Assembly: GCA_013398295.1 (NCBI GenBank)
Contig: VZSF01001349.1
Location: 1,771,270-1,835,269, forward strand
Reading direction: 5' to 3'
DNA: 64,000 nt
Source of the DNA: Chionis minor
Lineage: Eukaryota > Chordata > Aves > Charadriiformes > Chionididae
Shown here: piece after piece, positions 25,920 through 39,840 of the stretch
Position numbering within the stretch: the first letter of the stretch is position 1
Layout: the number at the start of each line of letters is the position of its first letter
Notes under the pieces: generated by a model
Told to the model about the DNA's origin: nothing
What the model saw: only the letters and a program-made list of their open reading frames with translations
Database searches by the model: none
Program-made: the position numbers and the translations under genes

Positions 25920-26026
25920 TTCAAATTTCAGTTGCTTCTTGGAACCTGTGCGTGTGTCACTTTCTTTTTCTGCTTTCTTTTCATCTCCGCTGCAAACTCC
26001 ATCTGTCTTCTCTGGAGGCAAAGCCA
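25920..26026 (-). CDS. NKD1: NKD1 coding exon, 107 bp (linker before the EF-hand)
   Basis: The acceptor is TTTTTCACAG and the donor is GAA|GTAAGT, a near-consensus site. The exon begins with the last two bases of Val and ends in phase 0 after Glu. It encodes residues 21-55: Ala-Leu-Pro-Pro-Glu-Lys-Thr-Asp-Gly, then a Ser-Gly-Asp-Glu-Lys-Lys charged segment, and ends Lys-Lys-Gln-Leu-Lys-Phe-Glu. These blocks match the linker that leads into the EF-hand of vertebrate NKD1. The segment is charged and probably disordered, with no membrane segment or signal. The middle part, Ala-Glu-Lys-Glu-Ser-Asp-Thr-Arg-Thr-Gly, differs most from mammals, as expected in a linker. An 18.4-kb intron precedes it and a 2.6-kb intron follows. 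Confidence 0.95.
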
Positions 26027-28404
26027 CTGTGAAAAATATATTTAAGAAAGAACGCTTATAAGGAAATGTCAAAGCAGTCTCGCATTTGCAAATCTGTCTT
26101 TATATTTAGGGTGAAATTGATTTCAGCAAACTTGTAAGAGAGGATCATTATACTTGATTTGCTTTTGTGTTCACTACACATCTGGGATAATTTCTGCAGA
26201 CAATCTACCAACAGCGTTTGGTACACAGCCTCTCCTACAAACATCACTACTCACAGGAAGTTCAAACACAGCATTATGAGAATATAAATCAGCAGAACCG
26301 TTACTGTAAGTAAGTTGAATAATTTTGCAAAATATTGAAAGTTTGTGACACATTGCAAAAACACATTGCATTCACTAGTGGTGAATGAAGTAATGAAGCT
26401 GAAATGAAATCCTCATTCTGTTTCAATTTCCCTCTTCAAATACAAATAAGCCTTACTACCTGCCATAAAGGTTAAGCTGCCTTTTCTAAAGTATGTATGA
26501 AAAAGTATATTTTACCTAAGTTTCAAGTTAAAACATTTGCACTTGCACAATTCAATAGCACTCATGAAGAGAATCAGTATTAATATCTATCAGATACATA
26601 TCACAACATATAGCAGATATATAACAAAAAGATACATATTTCTCACGTGGATTAAAATGCCCATGAACGTAATAGCTGTGCCTTTGGCTCCTGCAGAGGC
26701 ACTCACCCTTGCACATGACAAAACACTATATCTGAAGGAAATGGATCCTAGATTCATTATGAAAATATACAGAATTTTTTTAACCCTATCGTCACTTTAG
26801 ATAGGATTTTTTTCTACATCCGCATACCTCTGCCAACAGTGTTATACCCACACTTCATTAGGCACAGCAGACTTTCTGCCTGTTGCCCAAAATATTGGGA
26901 GAATGTGGGTCTTAAAGTCAGCATTTTTTCTCTTGCACTGCAGCATTTGCATTTACCCGAAGCCTTCAGCCTAATGCTATGTAGGAACCATTTCTTGGGG
27001 GTTCCTCTGTAAGTAAGTTCTCATGTAAGTGCCAGCTCAGTAAAAGAGCAGACGTGATCCTCTCCAGTTCAGGATGACCCATTTCAAACTGGGTTTACTC
27101 TGTGGCTGTCCTGGTGTTCTGAGTACTGAGGTGCCTCCCAAGAATTCTCCCAGGAAAGCAAGTCACTAACACACTAGAAATTAAGATATTCTATTAGCTA
27201 TCTTTCAGCATTTTCTTTAACATTTACAATTGAACAACTAGCTAAAACAAAAACAAAACAAAAAAGCCCTCTACCCTTACCACAGCTTTATACTCTCAGA
27301 AATTCCAAAAGCTAAAATTTCTGCCACAACATTCACAACGCCACGCTGCAACGTATCACATTTTCTACTCTTCTTTGTTTAACACTGTTGTATCACCTTT
27401 TTTGGCTTTCAAAACTGTGGTATACTAAAAAAGATTCTGGATATGCAGGAAAGAAAGGGGGAATGAGGTAGAAATCCTAACCTTTGGAATTTGCTGACTT
27501 TGATACTTATTTGCCATTTTGATGTTATAGTACCACCAGCTTCCCAACACGCACGTGTAATTTGCACGGTACAAATGCAAGTAGGCAGGGAGTTCACTGT
27601 ACACACCCCCACACACTGACACACTCTGATTTCTCCTCTAAGCTGTGTAGGATTCCCTACACCAAGCAGGAAGGTCAGCGGAAGGAAGAGAAAGCTCACT
27701 TCACGGCAACTTCTTCCCTCGTCCTTTTAACCTGGTGTCCTCAGATGGGCAGGGACTGCTTATTAGGAATTGTTTATATAGTGTTTATCCTAATGAAGAC
27801 ACATATTAAACTAAATACTACTTAGAATAAAGAAGTTTGAGGTATATCTGAAAAAGGGCCATTTGCTTTATGCTCACTTTGTCCATAAATACAACTCCAT
27901 GTTCCTGGAAGTTCAAGGCTAAGGCCACGGAAAGACCCCCATAAAACAAAAGACAATGTTTGGTTGTCTACCTCAGTTCAGCCTTGTTTCATTCTGAAAT
28001 CAACACGAAATGAAAAGGTAATGTGGGCCTTCATAATAAGGACAGTTGCCTTGAGAGTGGTTCCTCATGACTGTTAAATATGTCCCTAGATTCCGAGTGG
28101 CTCCTTGTACCAGTGCTCAGTTCCTCACAGAACAGTTCTGACTCAGATGATGGAAGCATCTGTATGAGGGGCTTTTGCAATCCCTTGCAATCTCGCTCTA
28201 GGGAACGTGAAATAAATGAAAGCTGGGCTGGTATGACCCCTAGCTCCGTTGGAACAGTGGACAGCCAACTGGGAAAAAACCCCTGTCCACCTCTGTTATC
28301 ACACATACTTTTAAATGTATAAAGGTACATAACGTCCAAAAGACTCCCACAGTGGCATGGCAGCATTAGGCTGAGAGCACTGAGGAGCATTTCCTGCACG
28401 AGGT

Positions 28405-28580
28405 GACTATTCCCTGCCCCGACGCTCTTTGCGGGGTTTCTCTGTCGGAACGAGGTGTCTTCCGGAGCGCCCTCTCCCTCGCCGCGCTCCTGCGCTGTGC
28501 TGGAAGCTGCGGCATGTCAACGGAGCTCCCCAGCCCACGGCGGGCTGTGAGAGGAACCGCACCGAGTCACCTCCTGGTTT
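28405..28580. other. CpG-rich patch in the 18.4-kb intron
   Basis: A short CpG-dense stretch (GTCTTCCGGAGCGCCC and CTCGCCGCGCTCCTGCGC). No coding similarity. It lies about 240 bp from a good TCF/LEF-type site at 28828-28837. Confidence 0.45.
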
Positions 28581-31500
28581 CAGGAAGGGCCCTTCCACCG
28601 GCACGTTTAATAACCTTTCTGGATGTACGGTCTGTGTGTTCAGATAGGAAGCTTTCACTTTAATGTATAATTTATGTAACAGAGGAAAAAATGTGCTCTG
28701 ACAAATTAGTACTCTCAAAAAAACAAGAGTTCAACTATTGGGGAAGGAGGGGCTACATCTTGCAGTACACTCCTTGAGAGAGTTTAAATACTGTATGCCA
28801 GAAATTATCCTCTTTGAGCTTCGCTGACCTTTGATCTGGAGAACTCATTGGCCCTGCTTCTCTGGGGAATTATCCTTTGAAATCAGTTACTCATTTTGGA
28901 GCTCAGATGAAATGGGGAAATCTGGTGATCTCATCCTGATGTCAAGTTTCATTCAGCAAAGAAAAATTAAATCTAAATGAGGAAACTTTAAAGGGGAATA
29001 TGGTGGTATTAAAATAATATTTACAAGTGATCAAATAATGTGTCTGTGCATATATCCTCGTGTGCCTTATCCAAACCCAATGAACATTTAAAAATACATA
29101 CCAGAGTACGTCTGTTTTGTCTGAGAAGAGAAGTACGAGTGTTTGGTATCTTGTTTCTATACTTAGTGCTGACTATTGACATGGGTTCTGTTTCATGAAG
29201 GATACAAACACATGCTGAACCTACTTATAAATAAAATGAGAATGTCTGCTTGGGACAGCTAAAACTGGCAGCCTACAAACAGAGATCCACCAGCGAGCCG
29301 CGTGCCAAGCGTCAGATACACTCACAATGTGAACTTCCTTTCAGCTCTGCCAATGACATTAAACTAGACCAGACAAGATAGCTATCTCAAAGGAGTGTGG
29401 AGAATTAATAGACTTGTGTTTCCAAAGTCTGGGCCATCAGAAACAGGTCCACATACAATATATCATCTGTGCAAAATACTTGCTTACCTCCCCACTCAGA
29501 TAACAAGTCCTGACAAAGAGAATGCTCTACTCGGACGAGCACACAGAGAAACCTACCCTTGTTGTGGGAATCCACAACTGGAGGGGGGAAAAAAAAGGAA
29601 GTATATTTATTGCTTCTCATGGGAATAACCATATGCGCTCAAAAACAATGTTCCCTACAGAATGTTTCATGAATTGAAATACTGCATATGTTTTCTTTAT
29701 GATGTTCTCTTTTCTTGTTCATTATTAATGGTCTTGTATTCACTTCTATAACCTTAAGACACTATAAAAATGCGTCTGGACAATATTTGAAATTGGAAAG
29801 ACAATAAAGGAAAAATATTAACTTGGAAAAATTGTGAAATACCATTCTTTCATGAAAAACAAACTGACTGGCTTAAGTGTACTAGCAGATGTTTCTCTCT
29901 AAGACTGTTAATTACTACCACCCAATTGCTTGTAATTGAGGTGGGGGAGGAAGAAAGAAGAGAATGAACGCCAGTTTAAAGGTATTAAGACTCATCCCTG
30001 AAGAATTAAGTCTTTTTTTTCAGAGTTTTATTCATTCCTAAGAAAAGGAAAGGGTAATAACTGGAACTTCTTCTTAGTAATCACCAAAAAATCTCAGAAA
30101 TGAGGTAAAACTGATTGCTATGCTGTGTGTATTGAACGAGCATACAAATCCTGAACTCCAGACATCCAAACCGCTCTTCACATCCTGCATCTGAGAATAA
30201 GGGGGAAAAAACAGAGAGCCAAAACAGAGCTGCAGTCAGTTTGAAAAGTGACTGTTTAAACTTCCACCCTCACTCGGGTGGGTTGTCATTCTGGAGTTCT
30301 CAAAGCCTCATTCAAGCAACACACCGGGCTCTTTAACAAATGGTCTTCCTTTTCAAAGTAAGAACAGTTTCACTCTATTTTTCAGTGGTACTTCACAGTT
30401 TAGTCAGGCGGATTAAGACAATCTTGTGGCCAGCAACAAAAAAGGATGCAACTCTGATGAATGTTCAGGTCTCGGTTAGAGCCCAGCTACCACCCAGTCC
30501 AAATCCGCACAGCAGTGAGCAGAACTCAGGCTGAGGATGAGCTGCTTCACAGCCGCTGGGATGACCGCCGTTCCGAAAGGTGTGGGATGGATCACAGGGC
30601 TTTAACTCACGAAGCAGAACTATGGGAGAAGCTATGCAATTCCACAGGGGTAAATTATGACTGGACATTACCAGTGACTATTGTCTTAACGTCAGGGTCA
30701 TTACTGTGTAATTTTTGAGAGAAAGCAGAGTAAAGGTAAAATTGGAGAACTGACAAAAATGCCACCTATGAAAGTCAGCATCTGGCATACACAAAACTAA
30801 ACCCTTTGAAGTGAAATATTACTACTCGGATAGACTGGATTCCACAGCAATTTTTTAAAACTACTACCAGAAACAAAGGGACAGAATTATCCGTATGTGG
30901 GGGAAAAAACCAAACCACACGCCAGAACCTGAGACTTGTGGGGGAGTAGGATAAAATGAAAATTACAAAATGCATATAGATATATGAGGACAGGTAGATA
31001 AGCACTTCTGTAACAGCTCCAATTGAACTGCAGTAGCAGCATTTGACTGGCAGAATTCAGCGTCAAGGAGCTGGCCCAGCTGAGCTCAGTAGTAAAATCC
31101 CTACCGGTGTCAATAAGGTAAGGGTTCCACTTCCAGTTTACAGACCTAGCAGACGCAGCGGAACTTAAAGTCAGAGACTATGAGAACTAAAGGGATAGCA
31201 ACAGAACTAATTGTGTTGATTTTCCTGATGTCTCTGATGTCTAAATTATCTGGTTCTGTCAACGTATTTTTCATTGCAAATCAGGTTTGACAAACATAAC
31301 TGACATTCTTCGCTGACTGCATGACAACAACCACAGCAATAATAACTACATTTCAAAGTCCAAACTGAGAAGTCATCCTTTAATTACCAATTACATTCAC
31401 ATTCAGATTTCACTTTTAAGTTCTCCTGGAGGCCACGGATGAAGAAGTATCACCCCCATTAAGGACACATTTTGGTTTTATTCCACAGAGTTGAAATATA

Positions 31501-34329
31501 TCCCCGTTGGAGACAACTTTGCTTGAGCAAAGGTCCTCTTCTCCAGTGGCAAATGAACATGGGCAGAACAGGACCAGGAAGGGAGTAACACTCCTGTTCC
31601 ACAGCCACCAGAATAAGCCCATAGAAAAACAGGCTCGTCCTGGGCCAGTGCCAAAAGCGTGTATTCAACTTTCTCTGGCTGAAAGCTGAAGCTGATGAAT
31701 TAGACACACCCTTCAAAACAACAAAGATCAAGCTGCCTTCTCTGAAACTTACTGTAGGGAAATTAATTGTCCATTTTAAGTCCAGTGGGACAAGTCAAAA
31801 CCAATTTAGCAAGAGCTGTACTAGTAGTGCTTTGTACTAGTCTGGGATGGGTATTTCAACCTGAAAATATAGAGAGAAATCACATTCTTCTAGTTCACTG
31901 CTTCCTGTTGATGGCTAAAACACAAATTAAAGGTTCAATCGCACACCATGAAGTGGGGAAAAAAAAAGATTGATGATGTCACAAGCCCAATGCCAACACC
32001 CGGCCAGGGGGAGACAGTCCGGCACAGAACAGAGGGCCAGGGACTCAGACCATGGGATGGCTTACAAAAACCCCAACACAAATAGACAACCAATGTATGT
32101 TTTAATCATTCAGGCATCAGATAATGATTCTAACTGACAAGTCACCACTAGGACACTGGGGAATTGCTAAACTGAAATTCACTCAAATGTTCAGAAAACA
32201 TTTTCTCTCCTGAATAAAAAATAGTCAAACTCACAGGTCTCTGGAACACCAACTCCCTTCCAGCTCCAGTTCCTTTTGCCAACCCCAATAATTTGACATA
32301 TGTAAGTAGCAAGATTTCCAAGCCTTGATACAGAATCACAGGTTTCCATTTAGGTCTTTTTTTGGGTTGTTGGGTTGGGGGGCGGGGGGGCAGATTTTTT
32401 ACTATCTCCTTATGAAAAAAAGATTTGTACTAAAGATGCAGATACAAAGGAGAATAGGATCTCTCTCTGCTAGCTAGGGCGTAACTCATACATGCTTAAA
32501 CACTAAACCCAGATTTCTCACACTCTCGTTGGACTGAGTTTGCTGAAGGGAGGGAGTTCGCTGAATTTTGCCAGATTATGATTCCCTTTTCCAATTAGTT
32601 CCCCAACTGGCTGTATTTCATCAACAGCAACTGCCAGATTAAATGCCTTACTTGACCATCTTCACCCAATACACTTTGATGTTCAGTTCTCAAGCTTCAA
32701 AATACCTTTTGGATGAAGATCAGACAGCACTAAACAGAATTACTAATTAATTAAGCAAAGTTAAATTTTAAACACTGTTTGTTGTGTTAGCCAAAAGCCT
32801 GAACAGAACCGACTTTTTTTCCCTTCCTTGTCGGAGATCAAAGAAGATCATTTCTCCCTCCCCTCCCCTTTCATAAAAAAAAAAATAAAAATTGGGGGGA
32901 TGGGGGCAGGGGGGAGAATCTCCATACGCTTTGGTCGGAATAGTTCAGGATGATACCTGTAGCAGCAAGATTAGTGTTTGATCAGTGGGTATATCAAAAG
33001 CCACACTAACAGAGTGCAATCTGCTACAACTATCTGTATCATTTAACACGAGCAAGTACTTACGTGAAAACTGTCACTGTCATATGGACCACTCACCACT
33101 TTCTAACAGCATTATGTGTCCCTGGAGCTCTGAACGGGCCTGCGAAGTGTTGAAGAGTGACAGATGGGGACACCAACTGATCATTTGTGACTTAAAGTAA
33201 AAGAAGAAAGACCTCTCTTCTCTAAAGATGGCCATACACTGATTTTGGTTAGTAACTGGTAACAATTTTGCTTTTTAAAAACGCTTTCTCAGTGTAAGTT
33301 GCTGATATGCCCGTTCACGTAGGATTTTCTATCTCAAATTTTCTTTGTCTCTTTGGATTTTTTCCCCCTGAGATTCACAAGGGAAAAAAAAGCAGGAAGA
33401 AACCCCGCCACTACATAACCCTTTATTCAAATGAAGGCTGAGTAGGTAGTGTTATTAATAATGTAGGCTTTGATATCAACTCACTCCCATCTAACTTAGA
33501 TGTTCAATGGAAAAATCATGTTTCCACCTCCTTTGCTATGATAACGGAGCCTCTAAAGGTACATGAAATGTAATATTCATTTCAGCAGAACTGCTTCCCA
33601 TGAGGAAGAACGTCACTCTGACCCTCACAAAGCTGGCCTTTTATAGACAGCAATGTTGTGGACCTGTACTGTGACATTATTTTGGCTTTTATGAACCAGT
33701 TGCACATCTGACAACTCTTTCATAGTTAATATTCAGTAGCAGGTTCAGTGTTCCCATCCTCAGAGCCCTGCACGTTACTCTGAGAGGTGGGGGAGAATGG
33801 AAATTAATCCACAACACAACTGAAAAGCAATATAGTGACAATATAGTGACTAACAGTCCAGCATATACGTGTGCACATAGGAGCACACGCCTCTTTCCTT
33901 TTCATATTTATACATGAGCAAGGAATGGTACCGTGCTGACACATCACATACTGCAAAACATGCAGAGAAATAAAATTCATCAAGGCTTGACCCAACCACC
34001 TCGTTTAAAGTCTAGAGAGCACACAGGATCTTACCACAAGAAATGATTCCCACAGAGCAAACGCTGGTACCTGCTCACCATTTTTCATAAGTACAGTACA
34101 ACCTAAAGACCGCAGCCAGAGGTGGAAGCCCGCTGTGCTACATACTGCTCAAAATGCAGAAGAGGAGATGGTTTGGAAAACATTTACGGGAGAAGCCAGC
34201 CCTTCCTCTTGCTCTAGAGAGCCCACGTCTTTCACAACTCAAGATTCAGCTTCCCACTTGGAGCTACCCCTTTGGTGGAAAACACAGCAATACCCTCCTA
34301 GACAGTGTCACTGTGAATTTTCTTTAAAA

Positions 34330-34760
34330 CGTCGCATCTTGAAATCTGGGCAGCAACCTCCTCCTGCTCGTGGGGCCTGGGCAGCCACCCCGCAGGAGCA
34401 GGAGGGGCCTGGGACAGGGCAGAGGGGTGGGCGCCCAGCGCAGCTCCCCGGGGGTCCTGCAGCGGGCACCAAGCGGTCTTTGCCAAGGACAGTCTTCCAC
34501 ACCTGGATGGCCCCACTCTCTGTAAAGGCTCATCAAAATAACCACACAAGGGCCTGCAGCGCTGCACTTGAACTTCATGCCTCCACATCCTGAAGAGGGG
34601 CTCTGACGCCCCCCTAAGTGAGCCTTCTGCGGGCAGAGCTGAGGGCTGCCATGGCTCCCCCCGGCACCCCCAGCCGGCGCTGAGCCCTGTGCGCAGCCCG
34701 GCCGACAGGCACAGCGAAGCCCCCGCTCCTCCGGAGCCCTGGGAAAATTCCTCGGGCAGC
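34330..34760. other. GC-rich patch in the 18.4-kb intron
   Basis: A GC-rich stretch with moderate CpG (GGGCGCCCAGCGCAGC and GCCGGCGCTGAGCCC). The long open frame on the minus strand (34298-34849) is low-complexity Pro/Ala/Gly-rich with no recognised domain. Confidence 0.5.
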
Positions 34761-37700
34761 AGCTCTCTTACTTCTGGATATTTTGTTTTACAACTATTCC
34801 TTTCCTCTCTTTTTGTTACCTTTACAGTTTTAAATCCCTTTCGGCACAAAGTTGGGCACTTTGTATGACATATTCTACTTGTGAAAGGACCTGGCTTGCT
34901 GGATCAAATTTATAAAGCAAGAAAAAAAATGATTACTGGTATTTTTATTTTTTGGTAGGCTGGGGGTTGGGACTTTCCATCTAACAAGAGCAGCTGGACT
35001 CCGAGCTCTTTCAAGAGCAGAAATGTTGCTTCAGGTTCATTTCCACAACCCCATAGTGCTGCATTTATTATTTGCTTTTACTCACAAACTAGTTGTGGTT
35101 ACCAAAAAAAACCCCAAAAAACCCCTCTTCCAAACAAATGACATTTTATCTTTTTCTCCACAGGAGAATAAGGTTGACTGCTACTTATGCTTTGAGGTTT
35201 GGATATGATTGAGATGAAACATCTGTTAAGAAAAAAGGTATGGGGGGGACTTTTTTCTGCTAAAAATATCATGCCTTTTTTTTTCCACCAAACTTGAAAC
35301 ATGTGATGAAATTCAACTTTTAAAATATAACCCTGGAGCTACTTGAAACTATAAAAGTCTCCTCAGTATCTGAGGCAAGTCAGAATTTCCACTGTTCAAG
35401 CTGGGCTTTTATGAAGAGCAGACTTTAGAAAAAGCTGTAATCTGTCTAGGTAACAAAGGGCACTTGTTCTGCCTGGTGAGGTAAAACTTTGGGTTTCTGT
35501 AGCTACTGCAGCAGAAGTGGAGTCGAAGCACACAAAAGCACCCTGACTGATACACACTTTGAATTTGGAATAGCAACTGGCAAAAGCAATATGCTTTCCA
35601 CTGAAATTGCCTCTACAGGTCTGCGTGTATACGCTGGCGTGTTTGCAGGGTTCAGCAGGATGACAAGTTGTTGTGTCTGAACTCTCCAGCCCGATGGTTC
35701 ATGCATCCATCTGGCTTTACACCTATCCAGCCGTCTACATAAAACGATGGCTCCTAAATTCCATCCCAGAAATGCAAGAACTATTTAATCCTGTCTTAAA
35801 CTGTATCCTCACATGAGACACTCTGGGATATGAAATCCCTCTGGGCAGGAGAGCAGGGCCTTACAAGAGCACGATGTGGGATCTAAACAAAAGCCTACTG
35901 CAGAAAGTACCAAAAACCCAGCAAAGGCAGCATTCCGAAACTCGGCTGCCCAGCTGTGTCAAGGTCAAGTCAAGCACAAGAGAACTGGCAACTTCAGGAC
36001 TATTCGGGAGTTGCAGCAGGCCATATTGCCTATTAAATGCAGTATTCAAGGTTTCTAAAAATAAATGTAATGTTTCATGTAAAGGCAAGGGATTTGAAAC
36101 AAATATATTGTCTTCTGAAACAGCACGGGCCAAAACTTCTTTCAATTACAAGAGCACAAAACTGGAAACACCAGCATGAGAGTATTATCTGGCCCCAAAT
36201 CTTTGCCTGGAAATATGCTCTAGTTTCACATGGATTAAAAAAAGAGAGAGTCACAAGAGAGTCAGAGAAGAATGGCATTTTGACTCACTTTTCAAAAACA
36301 TGTTTAATAAAACCTCCACGAACTGTGGTCAAAGCTACAAGAAAAATAACTGGTAATAATCGTTGCTGGGAAATTAAAAGTAAAAAAGGACCTTTGTTCT
36401 TCAAGTAGAATAAATGAAACCACTGGTATTCATCATGTTTCCAGAGAGATTGTTTTCAAACTCCTGACTTGTTCCCATATTTCATTCTTTGTTCTTGGTG
36501 GTGGATGTCCTGGGGCAAAGTTCAAGTGCATTTTTATACTGCTGCACACACAGAGCAATGGAGCTTTATCTCTGTACCATACCCACCAGGTCAGCTGCCT
36601 CTCAAGAGATACGCCCGAGTCCCTCAGATGGCCAAAGGGCACCTGGTGGTGGACCCTGCCTTCTGGATTAGCCCCCACTGCGGAGGCAGGAGAGCAGGAC
36701 ACGAAGACCCGTGTGCCTGGCTGGAACCCAGCTGTCTCTGGTGGTACGGGTTTGGCTGGTCTGCCCATGCAGCGGCAGCCAGAGCAGAGCTCTGCTTCCC
36801 AGCCTGAGCTAGATGGAGAGCTCACCTGTACGATCAGCCTACGCACGCTACAGTTCCTTCCTCCTCTGAACCACAACATTGACAGCACGAGGGAAAGACC
36901 AGTGACCAAAACTGATTTGGTGAATCCCGACTACTGAGGCCCAGCCCTTTCAAACCTCATGCACAGAGATGAGCCTTGTGTCACCAGCACCCATTTCTTG
37001 CCCCTATCTCTGTCCCACTACATGGTGGGACACATCCCTTGGGCTTCCACTCGCTGGTGTGAGCAACCAGCTGGGTGCCACAGGCTGCTGCCTCAGCACC
37101 GCCCTGATGCTTCGCTCACCTTCAGGATGTGGAAAGCAAATGCAAGAGCCCTCCTCCCTTCGATGAGATCTCCCTACGCCATGCAGGTCCGCAATTCGAT
37201 TGCCCAGCCTCCCACACGCACCCTGATCGTCTGCCTCTTACGTGCTACAGAAGCAGCAGCTTGAGAGATTTGTAGACACAGATTTTTAACAGCTCTATCC
37301 ACAGGTGGCTCTTTGCCTCCGAGCAAAGTAGTTCACGACTACCCCAGAGCTGAGATTAAATGAATATTCTTATTCTTGATTGAGTCTTTTTTTTAATGAC
37401 TACTCAGAAAGAGCATTAGCTTCTCTGTGAAAGAAGGAAATGTTGCCAGTCTTAGGTAGAAGGAAAGAGTATGGAAATCCAATATTGTTATAAATACCAA
37501 GCATGCATATAATATTAAAGCTTCCCATGTTTAAGGTGTTCATAGGGACCAACTCTGTGCTTTTTTGAGGTGCTTGTTCACTTCCCTTTTCACTACCTCA
37601 GTTTTCTACTGAAATGTTTTTTGTAGATTACACATTAACATTTGGCTTTCTTAAGCCACCATGAAGAATAGAGACCGCTTGTAAGTTTGGCGGGTTTTCT

Positions 37701-39811
37701 TGTGTGCTGTACTTCCAAACCCTGTCTCTGTCATATGGTAAGGGACAGACATGGATGCAGGAAATCCCAGGCTCTGTTCTCAGCTTTGCTATTGTGCCCC
37801 TGAACCAAACATGCCACTTGCTTGTGTTCAGGCATGACAATTTTCCAGCAGCGTAGAATGATCTGAAAGCAGAGACCAACGTGAAGGTATTATTACTTGC
37901 AGCAGATACGAACTTCCCAACCCAACGCAGAGGATCGATAACCCAGAGCAAAGCTCTCAAACTGCAGACAAAACACACCATCTATCAAAAACTGTCCGGC
38001 AGCATCGGGAGGAGCTGGTGGGTCGTGAGCTAAAGGCAGCGACACCCTCCATGCAGGGAACAAGCGCGGCGCGGGCAGCAGAGCAGAGGTTCAGTGTGAG
38101 GAGGAAAGCTCACCCTCCGAGGTGACGTAACAGCCCACTTTTCACTGCCTCTCTGTGCTCCTCTTGCCAACATGGGTGGGAGCTGTTAGACACTGTAAAG
38201 GTCCGTTTGGAAACACCTGGAGACCACTAACTCAGGAGACACAGGCCATGGCCAACCCTTGGATGGCAACAGCCTTTCATCACTACTGCCCTGGCTGCAC
38301 TTGAAACAGCAGCTCTAGAAGTAAAAGCTTCTGCTGCAAATACCAGCCCCCCTCAACTGGAACAGCTAATGTTAAGAAACACTTGTACAATTTTATATTT
38401 TTTTTAAAGTGCCTTATGCCATAAGATTTTCCTCCCACTCATGGCAAACAGCCTACCTGCTTCTTATAATTTCCTGGATCTGTGTATGACCACAGGAAAA
38501 CTTCTGCTAATCCTACCAGTCTCATGTTCTTTGGTGACTTTTATTCTAACTGCCAAACTAAGCAGTTTTCTCTTGGCACTCTCCAGTGCTCCCTTCCCCC
38601 CTCTCCCCCCATGTTCTTTGGTTCTCCTTCCAGTTCACAGTGACCAGCTTATCAGCTTCCAGCCTTGGCAGGGAATAGCTGTTTGCCAGATCGTGGTGGC
38701 TGGTGCCGATGGGTCACCCTGAAGCTGAAGATATTTTTCAGAGTTGTTTCACATCACATTTAGTAGGAAAGAATACAGCAGAAAGCTCTGGACAACCAAA
38801 AAAAACCAGCCGGTGAGCAAGTGATGGCCGGTCTGAGGGGAAGACGTAGCACATCCTCAATGCTCAGTACAGCACATCTAGGGTAAGGGTGCAGGATTAG
38901 CAACGAGTCATTAAAATGCAGAGCTCCCATACAACAGCCCAGAAGGCTGACCACAAAACCACCTTTAAGGTAGAATTATTAGCATTCTGTTTGCAGTAGC
39001 AGCGATAAACAGGTATGTGGTTTAACAACATGACAGAGAACGGACCTTCTTTTCCTGGAGAGCAGCAAGCCTTCATCAGTGGTACTTAGGTAGGTAGTAA
39101 CAACAGCGCTGAGAAAAAGCAACTTTGCCCATGTGCAAGATGCAATCTATGTCTTTTCTATAAATACATTGGAATTCCATGTACCTGACACATAGAAAGT
39201 TATTTAAGCTTTAGAAAATAAATGAAATAACCATCATAAATGAAGGCATTAACTAGAAAGGAGCATGCAGTTTGAAATAACTGCCTTTTATTACCGATTC
39301 AGAGCTCAGCCTAGCACAATACATGAATTTATTACAGCTGAGAGATTAGAAAAGTATGGTAAAAAGTGTCTCACAGGCAAATAGAAGGTTAGCTAAAATA
39401 GTTCAAATACTTGTTCAAGTTTCCTTTGCTGACAGGTTTATAAACAATTTGGGCCCAAGTACCATCCCTTGCCACCCGTTCCCTGAGTTGACAACCCAAC
39501 AGATACTCGACCAATTACCAATTTCAGAAACAGCTGAAGGAACTGAAGTCTTCACTGAATTTTTCCTGAGCAGAGAGACAGAGGAGAGGGAATTACCTTG
39601 CAAGGCATGAGCGCAGCCCTGCTGCGGGGTAGGCACGTCCAGCCCCTGTCCTCCCCTGCAGCTACAGCCCCAGCGCGGGGGAAGCGCGGGCACCGCGGCA
39701 GCACCCGCAGGGAAGCCAATGTGCTCTCCTCACCGGGATGGCTGGGATGCATACGGGGGGAAACACGTGCAGCTGTGTGGGACCCAGGAAGGCTGACAGC
39801 ATTGAGCCTTA

Positions 39812-39840
39812 AACCACTAGTTCATTCTTTACTAGTGGTT
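39812..39840. repeat. Perfect inverted repeat, 10-bp arms, 9-base spacer
   Basis: Arms AACCACTAGT and ACTAGTGGTT flank TCATTCTTT, just after a GC-rich patch. Each arm carries AACCAC/GTGGTT, the core bound by RUNX factors. Confidence 0.95.

Noticed and set aside
34298..34849. 183-codon open frame on the minus strand, with other long frames overlapping it
   Set aside because: The region is GC-rich with few stop codons by composition. The translation is Pro/Ala/Gly/Arg-rich without a domain, and overlapping frames on both strands are equally open.
36433..36909. 158-codon open frame on the minus strand
   Set aside because: GC-rich intronic stretch, no recognisable domain, and the plus strand is also open over much of it.
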